Virus record (IMG/VR): IMGVR_UViG_3300044858_002526
Coordinates: 1-32,137 of that record
Origin: a virus
Length of the DNA stretch: 32,137 nucleotides
Direction: 5' to 3' (one strand)
Part shown: positions 20,234 through 29,286 of the stretch, piece by piece
Numbering within the stretch: the stretch's first letter is position 1
How the letters are laid out: every line of letters starts with the position of its first letter
The notes under the pieces: model-generated
Told to the model about the DNA's origin: nothing
Seen by the model: only the letters and a program-made list of their open reading frames with translations
The model's database searches: none
Translations under genes and position numbers: made by a program

Positions 20234-20264
20234 CAAATATATTTAATTTTCTTTAAATGGTAAA
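20234..20264 (-). promoter_or_regulatory. Promoter P5 before last late genes
   Basis: TATATTTG at 20241-20234 on the minus strand fits TAnnTTTG; the -33 position has TTTA (three of four bases). The sequence TATATTTGTAAAAAC is identical to P4. It would give extra transcription of the 129-residue protein and the u-spanin. Confidence 0.6.
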
Positions 20265-20566
20265 GGTGGAGTTATTATTTTGGGATTCAATTGCTCATGC
20301 ATGATTTGATCTAATTGAGCATCTAATTCATTCACATCAATTTTTGCTTCTAACCATCCGCAAACCTGATCAAAAGTCAACTCATCGTATGGAGTAAAAG
20401 ATGCCTCATCAGGTGATTCAAAATATTGCATACCTTGTTTTTGAACAGTATACAGTTGATCTTCATTTTTTTCATAAACTCTTGTCCAATTTACAATTTG
20501 AACAACATTAATCATATCACCTTCTTTAGGCACACATTGCAAAGCATTAATTTCCCAATATTTCAT
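20243..20566 (-). CDS. Small unknown protein after tail fibre
   Basis: A 107-residue protein (MKYWEINALQCVPKEGDMIN...). The first part is beta-rich (VVQIVNWTRVYEKNEDQLYTV), the end acidic and helical with a Pro-rich tail. Small proteins in this position, directly behind the large fibre gene, are often fibre assembly factors or are added to the fibre tip. Nothing in the sequence proves this, and I do not recognise a named family. Confidence 0.6.
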   Translation of the reverse strand: MKYWEINALQCVPKEGDMINVVQIVNWTRVYEKNEDQLYTVQKQGMQYFESPDEASFTPYDELTFDQVCGWLEAKIDVNELDAQLDQIMHEQLNPKIITPPLPFKEN

Positions 20567-20583
20567 ATTAATTTTATTTTATA

Positions 20584-23500
20584 TTATCTAATCATAACAG
20601 TTAACTCAATTGTTACATATGTGCTTGAGTTCATATTTACTATAATTGTATTTCCACTTCCTGTAACAGATTGTAAAGATCCTGTTGTAGCTGAAATGTT
20701 ATTATAAGATGCAGTCGACCATGTTCCTGTTGCACTTTTACCAATATAAAACTCTCTTACTTCTACAGTTCCTCCTGCTCCCAAAAAACAACATCTGCCA
20801 ATAACAGCCCAAGAGTTACCATTTACTAATGCAACTTGAGGGAATTGAGCAGGAAGGTTAATTGTTTCTGATGAAGATGGACCATATATTAAAACTTTTT
20901 TACCATGATAACCACTGCTTAATGATGATCCATATTCAGTTCTTACAAAACCACTATCAGGATGAATGCTTAAAAATGTTGTTCCACCATTATTTGCAAT
21001 ATAATACAATGAATTACTATCAACACCTTTTCTCCAAGTATAAGAACCTGCACTTCTGCTCATTCTCATAACATCACCATTGGTTCCTGATTGCAATGAA
21101 ACATCCAATGGTACAGCAGGATTATCAACATTAACACCTAATCTACCATTAGCCATTCTATAATAAACAAAAGGAAATGCAGATGCACTATTAAGATATA
21201 CAGAAAATGCAGGAATACCATTCCATGCCAATCTATGGAATTGACCTGCAACTGCTTCTCCGCTATTTACAAACCCATCAACAGTACCATAAAATCTTGA
21301 AACTTTATCTGAATCAAAAGATGCATGAGTTCTTGCTGTTCCGTTATTATCTAATATAAAAGACATTGCTGATGCATATCCACCTGTAGTTTGTGAACCT
21401 ATTGCTCTCAAATTAATTCTTGAAAGACCTCCTGAATATGTACCATCAACACCAAAACCACTTGAATATGATGCAACAGAACCTGTTTTAACAAATAATG
21501 ATGATCCTGATGTTGATAATGAATCACCAATAAATAAACCTGCTGTCGAATGAGCAGCAAGAGTTAATCCAACTGTATTTGTTGCAATAATATTTCCTGA
21601 TGATTTTATTCTGAGCCTATCAATATTATTTCTTGTTAAATACAAATCGTGATTTGTTGATGTACCCAAATAACCATCTCCTGTTTCAACATTTACTCCA
21701 AAATTATTTGTACCTGAGTTACTTGTTACAAAGAAATATGTTCCTGTAACTGCTTGACTAAATGTTGCAATCCCTGTTGTATAGTCCATTTGCAATACAT
21801 TTGCAGAACCAACAGAGAATGCAAGTCTATTTGTAGCACTTAAATACATACCATTTGTAGGTATTGTTGATCCTGTAGGTATAAAAGCAGATGCAGTTAA
21901 TGTTGATGAAAATGATCCGCTTGTACCTGATAAAGCACCCGTTAATGTTCCCCCTCCTAATGGCAAATAAGATGTTGTATCAACAATTATTGTACCATCA
22001 CTATTTGAACTTTTTAAGAATCCATTTGAACCATATTGAGGGAATCTAACGACTCCTGTAGATAAAGCATAAATAGTGTCTGTGCTTCCGGGTTGAATTA
22101 CTATTCTTGTTGAAGGTGCAGATGCTACGTTGCTTGTGTTTGGTATTCCAAAAATAGCACCTGAATAAAGTTGTGTTGCACCTGTTGAACTATTCCAATA
22201 GTTACCATAAAATTGTAAATTGAATGATGCCTTTGGAATTGTAAAATCAATATATGAACTGCTTGAGTTCATTAATGAGATTGTACTTTGTGATTGTGTT
22301 GGCAGATATGTATAAATAGTAGAATTTAAAGCAGAGATAGCCATCATATTCCCTATTCCTGATGAATGGAATAAAATAGTTTCTCCACTTCCTCCTCCAC
22401 CCTGATAACCTGTACCAATCACCATTAATTTATCACTCTCTGTCCAATTCCCAAGAGTTTGATTTCCACCTGCAACAATTTTCAAATCAGTAGTTGAACC
22501 ATTGCTTAACATTAATCCCCTTCTGCCTGTAGATGTTGCATCAACATTAGGAGTCCTGAGATAATAATCAGCACCTGTATTCATTCCAAAATATATATGT
22601 GTGCTACCATATATATTGTTATAGAAATAAGAAAGACCTGTTCCTGTTATTTTTACTCTCTCAAGAACACTTCCATTTACATCTTGAGTCCAGAAAGTTA
22701 ATGCACTTGCTGTTGTAGATTCTCTAATTGCATAAATTCCTGCAAAAGGATTTGAAGTTGTTGACAAAATAAATTTAATACCAACACCTGCACCAATGTT
22801 ACCTGAATTTGCTATGTTGTTTCCAATAACTATTCCATCTGCAGCTTGATTCCAAATGTTAGTAAGAACAGTTGTACTAATTAAATCAACTCTTGATGCA
22901 GAATTACCTGTAGTAGAAATATGCAGAGGGTAGTCGGGATTAACTAATCCAATACCCAATCTTGAATTGGTAGCATCCCAAAATAAATTATTGCTGCCTG
23001 TTTGTGTAGTTGTCCCTGTCCAATATGCAACTTGTCCTGCTGATCCTGTTCCTGTCACAGGATTAGTTAAAACAGATTGATATTGTGGTATATTTAAAGT
23101 ATTACCAACTAATGTTGCTGCTCCACTTGTTCCTGTTGTAGTTAATGTTAATGCACCCTGTGCTCCAATATCAGATAAAACCTGTGCTGCTGTTCTGCTT
23201 TTCAATCCTCCACTATCACTAACCAAAAATAAACTTGCTGCGGTTGCAAGAGCTGGTATATTATAGAAAGTAGTAACACCTGTTGTTTCAACATTTATTG
23301 CAAGTGTATCACCATTGTAGATATTAACCTGTCTTTTATTTGAGTTATTAATGCCACCTTGTAATCTTAAATTATCAAATGTTGATCTGATCATGAAATC
23401 AGTACCACTCAAATAAATTTTATTATTGTCGCCACTTGTACCTGAGATAACTAATTCAGTTGATGCAAAAATGTATGGAGCAATTAAATAACCTGTTGAG

Positions 23501-24390
23501 TTATTTATTGTAAAATTTGATGATGAGGTTATTGAACTTGTACTATCAAAATATGCTAACTGATTTGCAGTTCCGCTACCTGTTATACCGCTATCAGTAC
23601 CATTAACCCATGCTGTACCATTGTATTTTAAAACTTGACCATTAGTGGGCGATGATATTGTTACATCACCAAGTTGAGTTAAATTGTAGTCACCCTCTGC
23701 TGCAACAACAGCACCTGTTCTGCCAAATACAGATGTTACAGGTGGAGTATAAACAGTTGATATGCTTTTGCTTTCCCAGAGTCCTGTTGTAGAATTATAA
23801 AATATTCCATCATTATTTGCAGGAGTTTGTGCAGAAACATCATGTATTTCTGATAAATCAACTCCATTTTGAATAGCAACCTCAATAATACCTTCTGTTG
23901 CACTTTCTTTTATTACAATTCCAACATATACTAATCTTGTTGGAGCATATGGTTTCGTTGTTGTAAACCCACCTGCAGTTGAACCTGATAGATAAAGTTG
24001 CGTTCCTGCTGCAATTCCATTTGTATTAGCATCAGTCAATTTACCTGCTATTACCACAAATCCATTTGCAAAATTATCAATATCATTTTCAATCAATCCA
24101 AATGTTTGTGCAGATGTTGCTTCTGCATTAGCCTGAGCCTTTGCAACAGTTGGAATGCCATTGTAAGCACCATTAATATAAACTACAGTTCCCTTTGTTA
24201 AAGTAACTCCTGTTCTGTTAGTAACCTCTGTTTTCAATACTGCACCTGTTCCTGCTGTGCCAATCATGTTAGCAACCTGTAACCATGTAATCTTTTTTAA
24301 TTGTCCTGTAATTGGATTGCCAATAACAGTCAAATCTGATAATACAGGAGAAACGTTTGTACCTAACTGATTTATTTTTTTACTATCCAT
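20584..24390 (-). CDS. Large tail fibre / receptor-binding protein
   Basis: A 1268-residue protein. The N-terminus (MDSKKINQLGTNVSPVLSDL, GQLKKITWLQV) is a virion-attachment start seen in Bacteroidota phage fibres. It is followed by a beta domain (TGVTLTKGTVVYINGAYNG), the collagen-poor fibre motif TSVFGRTGAVVAAEGDYNLTQLGDV, and many Ser/Thr/Gly/Asn-rich repeats. YLPLGGGTLTGALSGTSGS is a typical fibre repeat. It ends with a compact beta domain containing two adjacent Cys (GRCCFLG). No S74-type autoprotease or lyase motif was seen. It most likely binds the host surface. Confidence 0.85.
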   Translation of the reverse strand: MDSKKINQLGTNVSPVLSDLTVIGNPITGQLKKITWLQVANMIGTAGTGAVLKTEVTNRTGVTLTKGTVVYINGAYNGIPTVAKAQANAEATSAQTFGLIENDIDNFANGFVVIAGKLTDANTNGIAAGTQLYLSGSTAGGFTTTKPYAPTRLVYVGIVIKESATEGIIEVAIQNGVDLSEIHDVSAQTPANNDGIFYNSTTGLWESKSISTVYTPPVTSVFGRTGAVVAAEGDYNLTQLGDVTISSPTNGQVLKYNGTAWVNGTDSGITGSGTANQLAYFDSTSSITSSSNFTINNSTGYLIAPYIFASTELVISGTSGDNNKIYLSGTDFMIRSTFDNLRLQGGINNSNKRQVNIYNGDTLAINVETTGVTTFYNIPALATAASLFLVSDSGGLKSRTAAQVLSDIGAQGALTLTTTGTSGAATLVGNTLNIPQYQSVLTNPVTGTGSAGQVAYWTGTTTQTGSNNLFWDATNSRLGIGLVNPDYPLHISTTGNSASRVDLISTTVLTNIWNQAADGIVIGNNIANSGNIGAGVGIKFILSTTSNPFAGIYAIRESTTASALTFWTQDVNGSVLERVKITGTGLSYFYNNIYGSTHIYFGMNTGADYYLRTPNVDATSTGRRGLMLSNGSTTDLKIVAGGNQTLGNWTESDKLMVIGTGYQGGGGSGETILFHSSGIGNMMAISALNSTIYTYLPTQSQSTISLMNSSSSYIDFTIPKASFNLQFYGNYWNSSTGATQLYSGAIFGIPNTSNVASAPSTRIVIQPGSTDTIYALSTGVVRFPQYGSNGFLKSSNSDGTIIVDTTSYLPLGGGTLTGALSGTSGSFSSTLTASAFIPTGSTIPTNGMYLSATNRLAFSVGSANVLQMDYTTGIATFSQAVTGTYFFVTSNSGTNNFGVNVETGDGYLGTSTNHDLYLTRNNIDRLRIKSSGNIIATNTVGLTLAAHSTAGLFIGDSLSTSGSSLFVKTGSVASYSSGFGVDGTYSGGLSRINLRAIGSQTTGGYASAMSFILDNNGTARTHASFDSDKVSRFYGTVDGFVNSGEAVAGQFHRLAWNGIPAFSVYLNSASAFPFVYYRMANGRLGVNVDNPAVPLDVSLQSGTNGDVMRMSRSAGSYTWRKGVDSNSLYYIANNGGTTFLSIHPDSGFVRTEYGSSLSSGYHGKKVLIYGPSSSETINLPAQFPQVALVNGNSWAVIGRCCFLGAGGTVEVREFYIGKSATGTWSTASYNNISATTGSLQSVTGSGNTIIVNMNSSTYVTIELTVMIR

Positions 24391-24392
24391 AT

Positions 24393-24830
24393 TTATTTAG
24401 TTGGGACTTGACACCTATCGTTAATTAATGGTAAAGTTAAAGTAACATCTGCTCTCACACCTGCCAAATAATCTGGATCACCTTCAACAAAATATTCCAA
24501 AGGAATTGTAGTTGGAGCATCCCAAACATTTGCATTATCTCTAATCTGAGCTACAATATCACCGCAAACCTGAGTCATGTCAGATAACACTTCCTGACCT
24601 TCTGTTTCCTGCAATTGCCTATCCATAAAATAAAGACTGAATCTGAACTCAATCTGCTTTGAAAGTATATTTGAACTTTCAAGTGTAATAAACATGGCAG
24701 GATATGTCACATCTTCCTGACTCAAACGATTATAAACCTCACCAAAATAAACGAAATTAATTTGAGCGTGGTTGTTTCCGTAATCTGTCAGAGCCTTTAT
24801 CGTTTGGTTTAGTGTTAGTGTTGTTGCCAT
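24393..24830 (-). CDS. Neck / tail terminator-like protein
   Basis: A 145-residue alpha/beta protein (TIKALTDYGNNHAQINFVYF; YPAMFITLESSN; EVLSDMTQVCGDIVAQIRDN; EYFVEGDPDYLAGVRADVTL; LPLINDRCQVPTK). The order of strands, a long helix and a C-terminal strand resembles tail terminator proteins of the gpU type in Bacteroidota siphoviruses. It lies between the head-tail adaptor and the fibre gene. Role inferred from resemblance and place. Confidence 0.5.
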   Translation of the reverse strand: MATTLTLNQTIKALTDYGNNHAQINFVYFGEVYNRLSQEDVTYPAMFITLESSNILSKQIEFRFSLYFMDRQLQETEGQEVLSDMTQVCGDIVAQIRDNANVWDAPTTIPLEYFVEGDPDYLAGVRADVTLTLPLINDRCQVPTK

Positions 24831-24880
24831 GTTTCTTCAGATAAATCTGCAATTTCTTTTGATTTTTCAAATTAGCTTGT

Positions 24881-25483
24881 TTACTCATAACAGCATGGTG
24901 GATTATCGCCCTGATATATGTATTTAAAATCTTTATAATATTTTTTTCCTCCGCAACAGGTATCATCACCAAGATAAATAGTTGCAGTATAACCATCATG
25001 CTCAGGTCTTACTGTATCAATACCAGAACCTGGATTCAAGTAAAGTGGGAAATTGCCTTTCGATGATTGCTCTTTCAAATACTTAATTAATCTTTGTTTG
25101 TAATATTCTGCTCTGCCTTTATATCTGTTAGCAATATCAATCATGTCCTGCATAGAAGGTGATTCAAAATTCTCACCTGTTTTTCTTAGCAGTCCTTTGT
25201 TATAATATTGGAAACTCAAACCCTGTGGCAATTCACTTAAAACAAAGTTTACTAATGTGTCCACTATATAATCATTCATCAGAGTTATTTCAGCCTGAGT
25301 CAGATTATTGTTATTAATACCATCCTGTAATCTATTGTAAAGAGCAGAACCCAAAGCAGGTAGAATGTATATATCCTGTGCAGCTTTGATTTCTGGCAGG
25401 ATTAATTTTTCATCCACATTGTTGTGCAATCCTGTTCTGTCTTTGATCGTGTCAACCGATATAAAAAGTATGTTTAAACTCAT
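24881..25483 (-). CDS. Head-tail connector / adaptor protein (DUF6712-like)
   Basis: A 200-residue, mostly helical protein (TGLHNNVDEKLILPEIKAAQ; YILPALGSALYNRLQDG; EITLMNDYIVDTLVNFVLSE; IANRYKGRAEYYKQRLIKYL) with a Cys-rich C-terminus (DDTCCGGKKYY ... PPCCYE). It resembles the Bacteroidota phage adaptor family annotated DUF6712, placed directly after the portal gene. Four-helix connectors of this kind sit under the portal. The paired Cys could bind a metal or form disulfides in the virion. Confidence 0.6.
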   Translation of the reverse strand: MSLNILFISVDTIKDRTGLHNNVDEKLILPEIKAAQDIYILPALGSALYNRLQDGINNNNLTQAEITLMNDYIVDTLVNFVLSELPQGLSFQYYNKGLLRKTGENFESPSMQDMIDIANRYKGRAEYYKQRLIKYLKEQSSKGNFPLYLNPGSGIDTVRPEHDGYTATIYLGDDTCCGGKKYYKDFKYIYQGDNPPCCYE

Positions 25484-25484
25484 T

Positions 25485-27293
25485 TTATTTCCTTGTTACA
25501 ATGTTAGAAACCCATTCATGTCTGCAAGATGGTGAATGACTGCCATTAGGCTGAGTCCACCAACCGCCCCTTCTATCCCAAACAGAATATCCTAATCTCG
25601 CACTCATTTGTTCAATCTCACTTCTGGAATACATTTTATTTGCATCCATTAAATATTTACAGAACTCTCTTGAAGGGTGAGTAGCTGAATCTCTTTGACC
25701 TGTAGGTATCCCCTTTTTCCATTCATATGAATATCTGATCAAAAACTCAGTTGTTACAGGTTTTATTTTTTGAACTATTTCAGATATTGGAGCAGTTAAT
25801 TTTCTTTCAATGATTATGTTAGAATCAATACCCTCTCCAATTACAGTTTCCTTAACATCCAAAAAACCTTTATCAACCAAATTATTTATGACTCTTTTTA
25901 TTGAGCCAACATCTTCCCCTAATGTTTCAGCAATAACCTCTGGAGTTATTCTTTTATCTTTAACGATCAAATCCAAAACATTAGATTGTAGTTGAGTTAC
26001 ATCAGCAAATAATTCAACATCACCAAATAAATGCTTAGTTTTCCATACATTGAATTGATCTTTATCTTCACCAAATTCAAAGAATATTTTAAATTCATCA
26101 GCAAAATTTTGAACAGATTGCTGAATAGGTTGCTCAGGTTTTTGATATTTGCTCATATCAATACCAAGTTTCTCAATGATCCACTCTTTTGGAGCTATCT
26201 GCAAAATTGTTGACTCGCTGAACTCAATTCCAACAGGCTCAGTAGCCAATAGTTTCAAATCTTCTACATATCCTGCATAACCTGCCAACATATTGAATGC
26301 AGACTCCAAAAACATTTGCTTACCATTAACGTAAGTATTTTTGAAAATCTCATACCCATCCCTCATTTCAGTCCTTGTCCCCAACTTACCTGCAACCGCA
26401 ATACCAAATATTGATGGAGTTGTAACCTGATGACCGCTAAATATGTTAGTTTGAATCAATTCATCAACCCTACCGAAGTCTTCCTTTGTTAAATCAGACT
26501 GCCCTAAATCATCAACTATTGGTTTTCTGGATGCATCGTTTACAAATGCCAACATATATTTGATACCATCAGCACCTGTATAAGTATTCTTAAACTTATT
26601 GTGTACGACTCTCTGCTCCTCAGGTGAAGGCTCACCATTAGGAAGGGTAATTAACTTACTCGCAGAGAATCCTGTTTTAGCATTGCCTAAAACGTGCTTA
26701 GAAACCTCAATATCGGACTCAATATAGTTAAGAGCACCAAAGTATGATGGCAGGGAATAAACACCGCCATTAGGTCTGTATTCTTTTAAATATAGGATTT
26801 GTTTTCCCTGTGGGTTTTTAGGATTGAATGCAGGATAAACCTCATATTTTTCCTTACTATCTTTCCAATCTTCCTTATACCAGAACTGAGTATTATCTTT
26901 ATTTGTTCTAAATTTAGTATAATCACAATGCCAAATCTCAGAAACCTTTCCGATTCCCCAGATTACCTCTAAGTATGCACCTCCAAAAAGCTCCATATCT
27001 AAGCTAACCTTTCTGGAAAGATCATCCAGACTTTCACTCCTATTTGGGCTATCAATGAAAGGTTGACTTTGCTCACTACCTACCCATCCGTTACCGATAA
27101 TATAGTGAACTTTATTTCTTACAATTGCATTGTGTTTTGCAGATTTATTGAATAGCTCAACCAAATATGTTGGATAATCATTTCTATCCCCATACTGCAT
27201 ATAACCTTCGCCTTTCTTTTCTCTGTACTCAGGTTGTTTAGCCTCTGCAAATTGTACTAAAACGTAGTTTCCTATGTTCTGATTACTTATCAT
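25485..27293 (-). CDS. Portal protein with winged-helix insert and MuF-like C-terminus
   Basis: A 602-residue protein. The first two thirds form a portal core (HNAIVRNKVHYIIGNGW; LDMELFGGAYLEVIW; KHVLGNAKTGFSASKLITLP; FGIAVAGKLGTRTEMRDGYE). It is followed by a predicted winged helix (NVLDLIVKDKRITPEVIAET, KRVINNLVDKGFLDV), and then a C-terminal block (DSATHPSREFCKYLMDANKM; WDRRGGWWTQPNG; SCRHEWVSNIV) like the MuF/SPP1 gp7 minor head protein. The portal forms the DNA channel; MuF parts enter the capsid. It is adjacent to the adaptor and overlaps the preceding gene by 4 bp. Confidence 0.8.
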   Translation of the reverse strand: MISNQNIGNYVLVQFAEAKQPEYREKKGEGYMQYGDRNDYPTYLVELFNKSAKHNAIVRNKVHYIIGNGWVGSEQSQPFIDSPNRSESLDDLSRKVSLDMELFGGAYLEVIWGIGKVSEIWHCDYTKFRTNKDNTQFWYKEDWKDSKEKYEVYPAFNPKNPQGKQILYLKEYRPNGGVYSLPSYFGALNYIESDIEVSKHVLGNAKTGFSASKLITLPNGEPSPEEQRVVHNKFKNTYTGADGIKYMLAFVNDASRKPIVDDLGQSDLTKEDFGRVDELIQTNIFSGHQVTTPSIFGIAVAGKLGTRTEMRDGYEIFKNTYVNGKQMFLESAFNMLAGYAGYVEDLKLLATEPVGIEFSESTILQIAPKEWIIEKLGIDMSKYQKPEQPIQQSVQNFADEFKIFFEFGEDKDQFNVWKTKHLFGDVELFADVTQLQSNVLDLIVKDKRITPEVIAETLGEDVGSIKRVINNLVDKGFLDVKETVIGEGIDSNIIIERKLTAPISEIVQKIKPVTTEFLIRYSYEWKKGIPTGQRDSATHPSREFCKYLMDANKMYSRSEIEQMSARLGYSVWDRRGGWWTQPNGSHSPSCRHEWVSNIVTRK

Positions 27294-27664
27294 TCTCTTA
27301 TTTTATAAGTGTCTGTAGTTGCATACTCAGTAAATACTGTAGATGCCTGATTTAACATCATTATGCCACTTTCCAATTTATTTAATCCTGCAGGATTTGT
27401 ATTTGATGTGCTTGTCTGCTCATAAACATCATATGTCCATTGACCATTTAGGCTGCTGCCAAAATAAGTATTTGTAACAATCTGAAATTTATTATATCTG
27501 TCTTTATATTGACTCACATCAGCAGCATTTAACAATACAAATTTAACCTCAAGATTTGAACTCCTATTGGTAAAGATGAACAAATAATTAGGATTTGACA
27601 ATAACTGTTTCTCAGTTAAAGTTAAATATATATACTGAGTCTGTCCCTTTGTTAACTGTATCAT
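27290..27664 (-). CDS. Small beta-rich structural protein
   Basis: 124 residues from the ATG at 27664 (MIQLTKGQTQYIYLTLTEKQ). It is a mainly beta protein with Asn/Tyr-rich strands (NYLFIFTNRSSNLEVKFVLL; RYNKFQIVTNTYFG; WTYDVYEQTS). A longer frame to 27733 exists, but its extra 23 residues (MNLPCLFRWGIFVN...) come from terminator T2 and are rejected. It lies between the tail tube and portal genes and overlaps the portal by 4 bp, so it is probably a virion protein such as a decoration, adaptor or fibre-attachment subunit. Not recognised. Confidence 0.6.
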   Translation of the reverse strand: MIQLTKGQTQYIYLTLTEKQLLSNPNYLFIFTNRSSNLEVKFVLLNAADVSQYKDRYNKFQIVTNTYFGSSLNGQWTYDVYEQTSTSNTNPAGLNKLESGIMMLNQASTVFTEYATTDTYKIRE

Positions 27665-27696
27665 CAAATATAAATGCAAGAATTGTTGGATATTAA

Positions 27697-27725
27697 CAAA
27701 AATGCCCCACCTAAAAAGGCAGGGC
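27697..27725 (-). terminator. Rho-independent terminator T2 behind tail tube gene
   Basis: On the minus strand GCCCTGCC and GGTGGGGC form an 8-bp stem (two G-U) around TTTTTA, followed by ATTTTTGTT. The core TGCCTTTTTAGG is the same as in T1 at 4153-4172. It probably lowers read-through from the tail tube to the portal. Confidence 0.75.
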
Positions 27726-27751
27726 AAATTCACCTAAAAGCACTATATATA

Positions 27752-28273
27752 TTATGAACCTGCAGTTTGAAGTTGACCTGCAACTGTAGAGTTTACCTCA
27801 GGAGCAAGTTCTGGTTCTTTTGCTGTGAAAGTAAGTGTGTAACCACTTCTGTCACCTTCTGCAGTACCTGATTGAGATGAACCTGCTGTGATGTCAAGTC
27901 CTCTTGTCAATCCCATGTACCAATATTTACCGTTATTGTCTTTGGCTACAGCGACCAAAAGATTCTTGGCAAGTAACAAGATTTCATTTCTTGTATTTAC
28001 TTGAAGTTTATTCAATACAACAGTCAATTCTTGTTGATAAAATATAGTTCCGTTTTCAACAGATGCATTTATATTTTCAACAAAACTTGATGTAGATTTT
28101 ACAAGCTCATATTTGTAGAATCTTTTTCCTGTGTCTTTTGTGAGTGATGTCATAACACCACCTGAAACAGTATAAGATGCCACATCTTGAGATGCCATGA
28201 AGTAAACTTCAACTATGCCACCGAGTGAATCTTTACAATCTAATGTGTAACCTTGTGTTAGAGCACAAGCCAT
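27752..28273 (-). CDS. Major tail tube protein
   Basis: A 173-residue protein. The start MACALTQGYTLDCKDSLGGI, with Cys-Ala-Leu-Thr and a second Cys before Gly-Gly-Ile, is typical of the tail tube family in Bacteroidota siphoviruses. It continues as beta strands with a Gln-Gln-Glu-Leu centre and ends DRSGYTLTFTAKEPELAPEV, a common tube C-terminal strand. It lies directly behind the capsid gene and is bracketed by terminators T3 and T2, fitting an abundant product. It polymerises around the tape measure. Confidence 0.75.
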   Translation of the reverse strand: MACALTQGYTLDCKDSLGGIVEVYFMASQDVASYTVSGGVMTSLTKDTGKRFYKYELVKSTSSFVENINASVENGTIFYQQELTVVLNKLQVNTRNEILLLAKNLLVAVAKDNNGKYWYMGLTRGLDITAGSSQSGTAEGDRSGYTLTFTAKEPELAPEVNSTVAGQLQTAGS

Positions 28274-28299
28274 TTGATTAAGTTTTATTTATTTAAAAT

Positions 28300-28321
28300 A
28301 GGGCAGTTTTTAGGCTGCCCT
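28300..28321 (-). terminator. Hairpin T3 behind major capsid gene
   Basis: AGGGCAG and CTGCCCT form a perfect 7-bp stem with an 8-base loop, followed by ATTTTAAAT on the minus strand. The T tract is weak, so it may be a partial terminator or a 3' stabiliser of the capsid mRNA. It starts 5 bp after the capsid stop codon. Confidence 0.6.
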
Positions 28322-28326
28322 GTTAA

Positions 28327-29280
28327 TTATGCAAGAATAAATCTTACAATCTCATCTGGGAATGCAATATTCACACCCATCTTGAACTCAGATACGAAAC
28401 GTACTTGATCAGCTTCTTTTGCATAGAAGATTTCAAATTTTTCTTCTTCATTCAAAAGGTCTGTTCCCAAGAACAAGTTACTCAATCTCAAAGCATATGC
28501 CTTGTTAGTACCGTTCAAACCTGCAACAGCTACAACTTTGATAGTTGTACCCGGAAGGATAAACTCGCTATCAGCTTTAACATCAATTGAATAATGAAAC
28601 TGATTAGCATCTTTCAATGCAATTGTGTAAGTTCTAAACAAATCTTGACCGCAGAAGATAGTCATATCATCAGCAGCAACAACCTGTGCAGGGATTGCTT
28701 TGTAGATACCATCAAAAATGCTGATCACATTTGCAGAAGTAATGCTTGACAAAGGAGCACCAGAGATGTAAGTTGATGCATTAGCAGCAACAACACCAGA
28801 TGCAGCACCGATCAATTTAACCAAACCATCAAATTTGTTGAGGTTTACGTTAACTGAATCAGTATCACCTTGCCAAAGAGCAGTTTCAAGTTGAGCAGCA
28901 ATTCTTTTAGCTTTCTTTTCAGAAAACTCTTGTTCGAATGGAATGCTGTCATACATTGAACCTGTAGGCAATGCTTTTTGCAAGTACTTAGCCTCAAGGT
29001 CTTTTGGACAAAGAGCTTCGTTTACTTTAATTTTTCCAACAGTCACAGTTCTTTGAGTGAAAGTTGTTGAACCAGATGCAGTAAATCCACAGCTTGAACC
29101 GCTTTGGAAAATTGCGTCTGTGTCCATGATATTGATGGTTTCAGATGATTTAACACCTACCATCACGTTACCTGCACTCTTAATCAAAGATGCAGTTTTA
29201 GCACCAAGCACAGAGGATGTAACCAAAAGTGCTTCGTTCTGTTCTGTGTAATCTGCTAATGCAGAAACGTTAAATGCCAT
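28327..29280 (-). CDS. Major capsid protein (HK97 fold)
   Basis: A 317-residue protein. N-terminal arm (MAFNVSALADYTEQNEALLV), then the strands TFTQRTVTVGKIKVNEALCP, the long spine-helix type region (SEKKAKRIAAQLETALWQGD), a P-domain (SANVISIFDGIYKAIPAQVV) and the A-domain end (LFLGTDLLNEEEKFEIFYAK; FKMGVNIAFPDEIVRF). It has the size and order of the short HK97-type capsid proteins of Bacteroidota phages. It follows the scaffold and protease and ends with hairpin T3. It is probably the most abundant virion protein. Confidence 0.85.
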   Translation of the reverse strand: MAFNVSALADYTEQNEALLVTSSVLGAKTASLIKSAGNVMVGVKSSETINIMDTDAIFQSGSSCGFTASGSTTFTQRTVTVGKIKVNEALCPKDLEAKYLQKALPTGSMYDSIPFEQEFSEKKAKRIAAQLETALWQGDTDSVNVNLNKFDGLVKLIGAASGVVAANASTYISGAPLSSITSANVISIFDGIYKAIPAQVVAADDMTIFCGQDLFRTYTIALKDANQFHYSIDVKADSEFILPGTTIKVVAVAGLNGTNKAYALRLSNLFLGTDLLNEEEKFEIFYAKEADQVRFVSEFKMGVNIAFPDEIVRFILA

Positions 29281-29286
29281 TTTGTT

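Noticed and set aside
20584-24390. Several open frames on the plus strand inside the fibre gene
   Set aside because: They are shadows of a repetitive Ser/Thr/Asn-rich coding sequence with Cys/Ile-rich nonsense products.
24757-24888. 43-codon basic frame between adaptor and tail terminator genes (minus strand)
   Set aside because: It starts with an ATGAGTAA overlap, but over half of it lies in an alternative frame of the next gene and the product is low complexity; translation cannot be supported without comparison.
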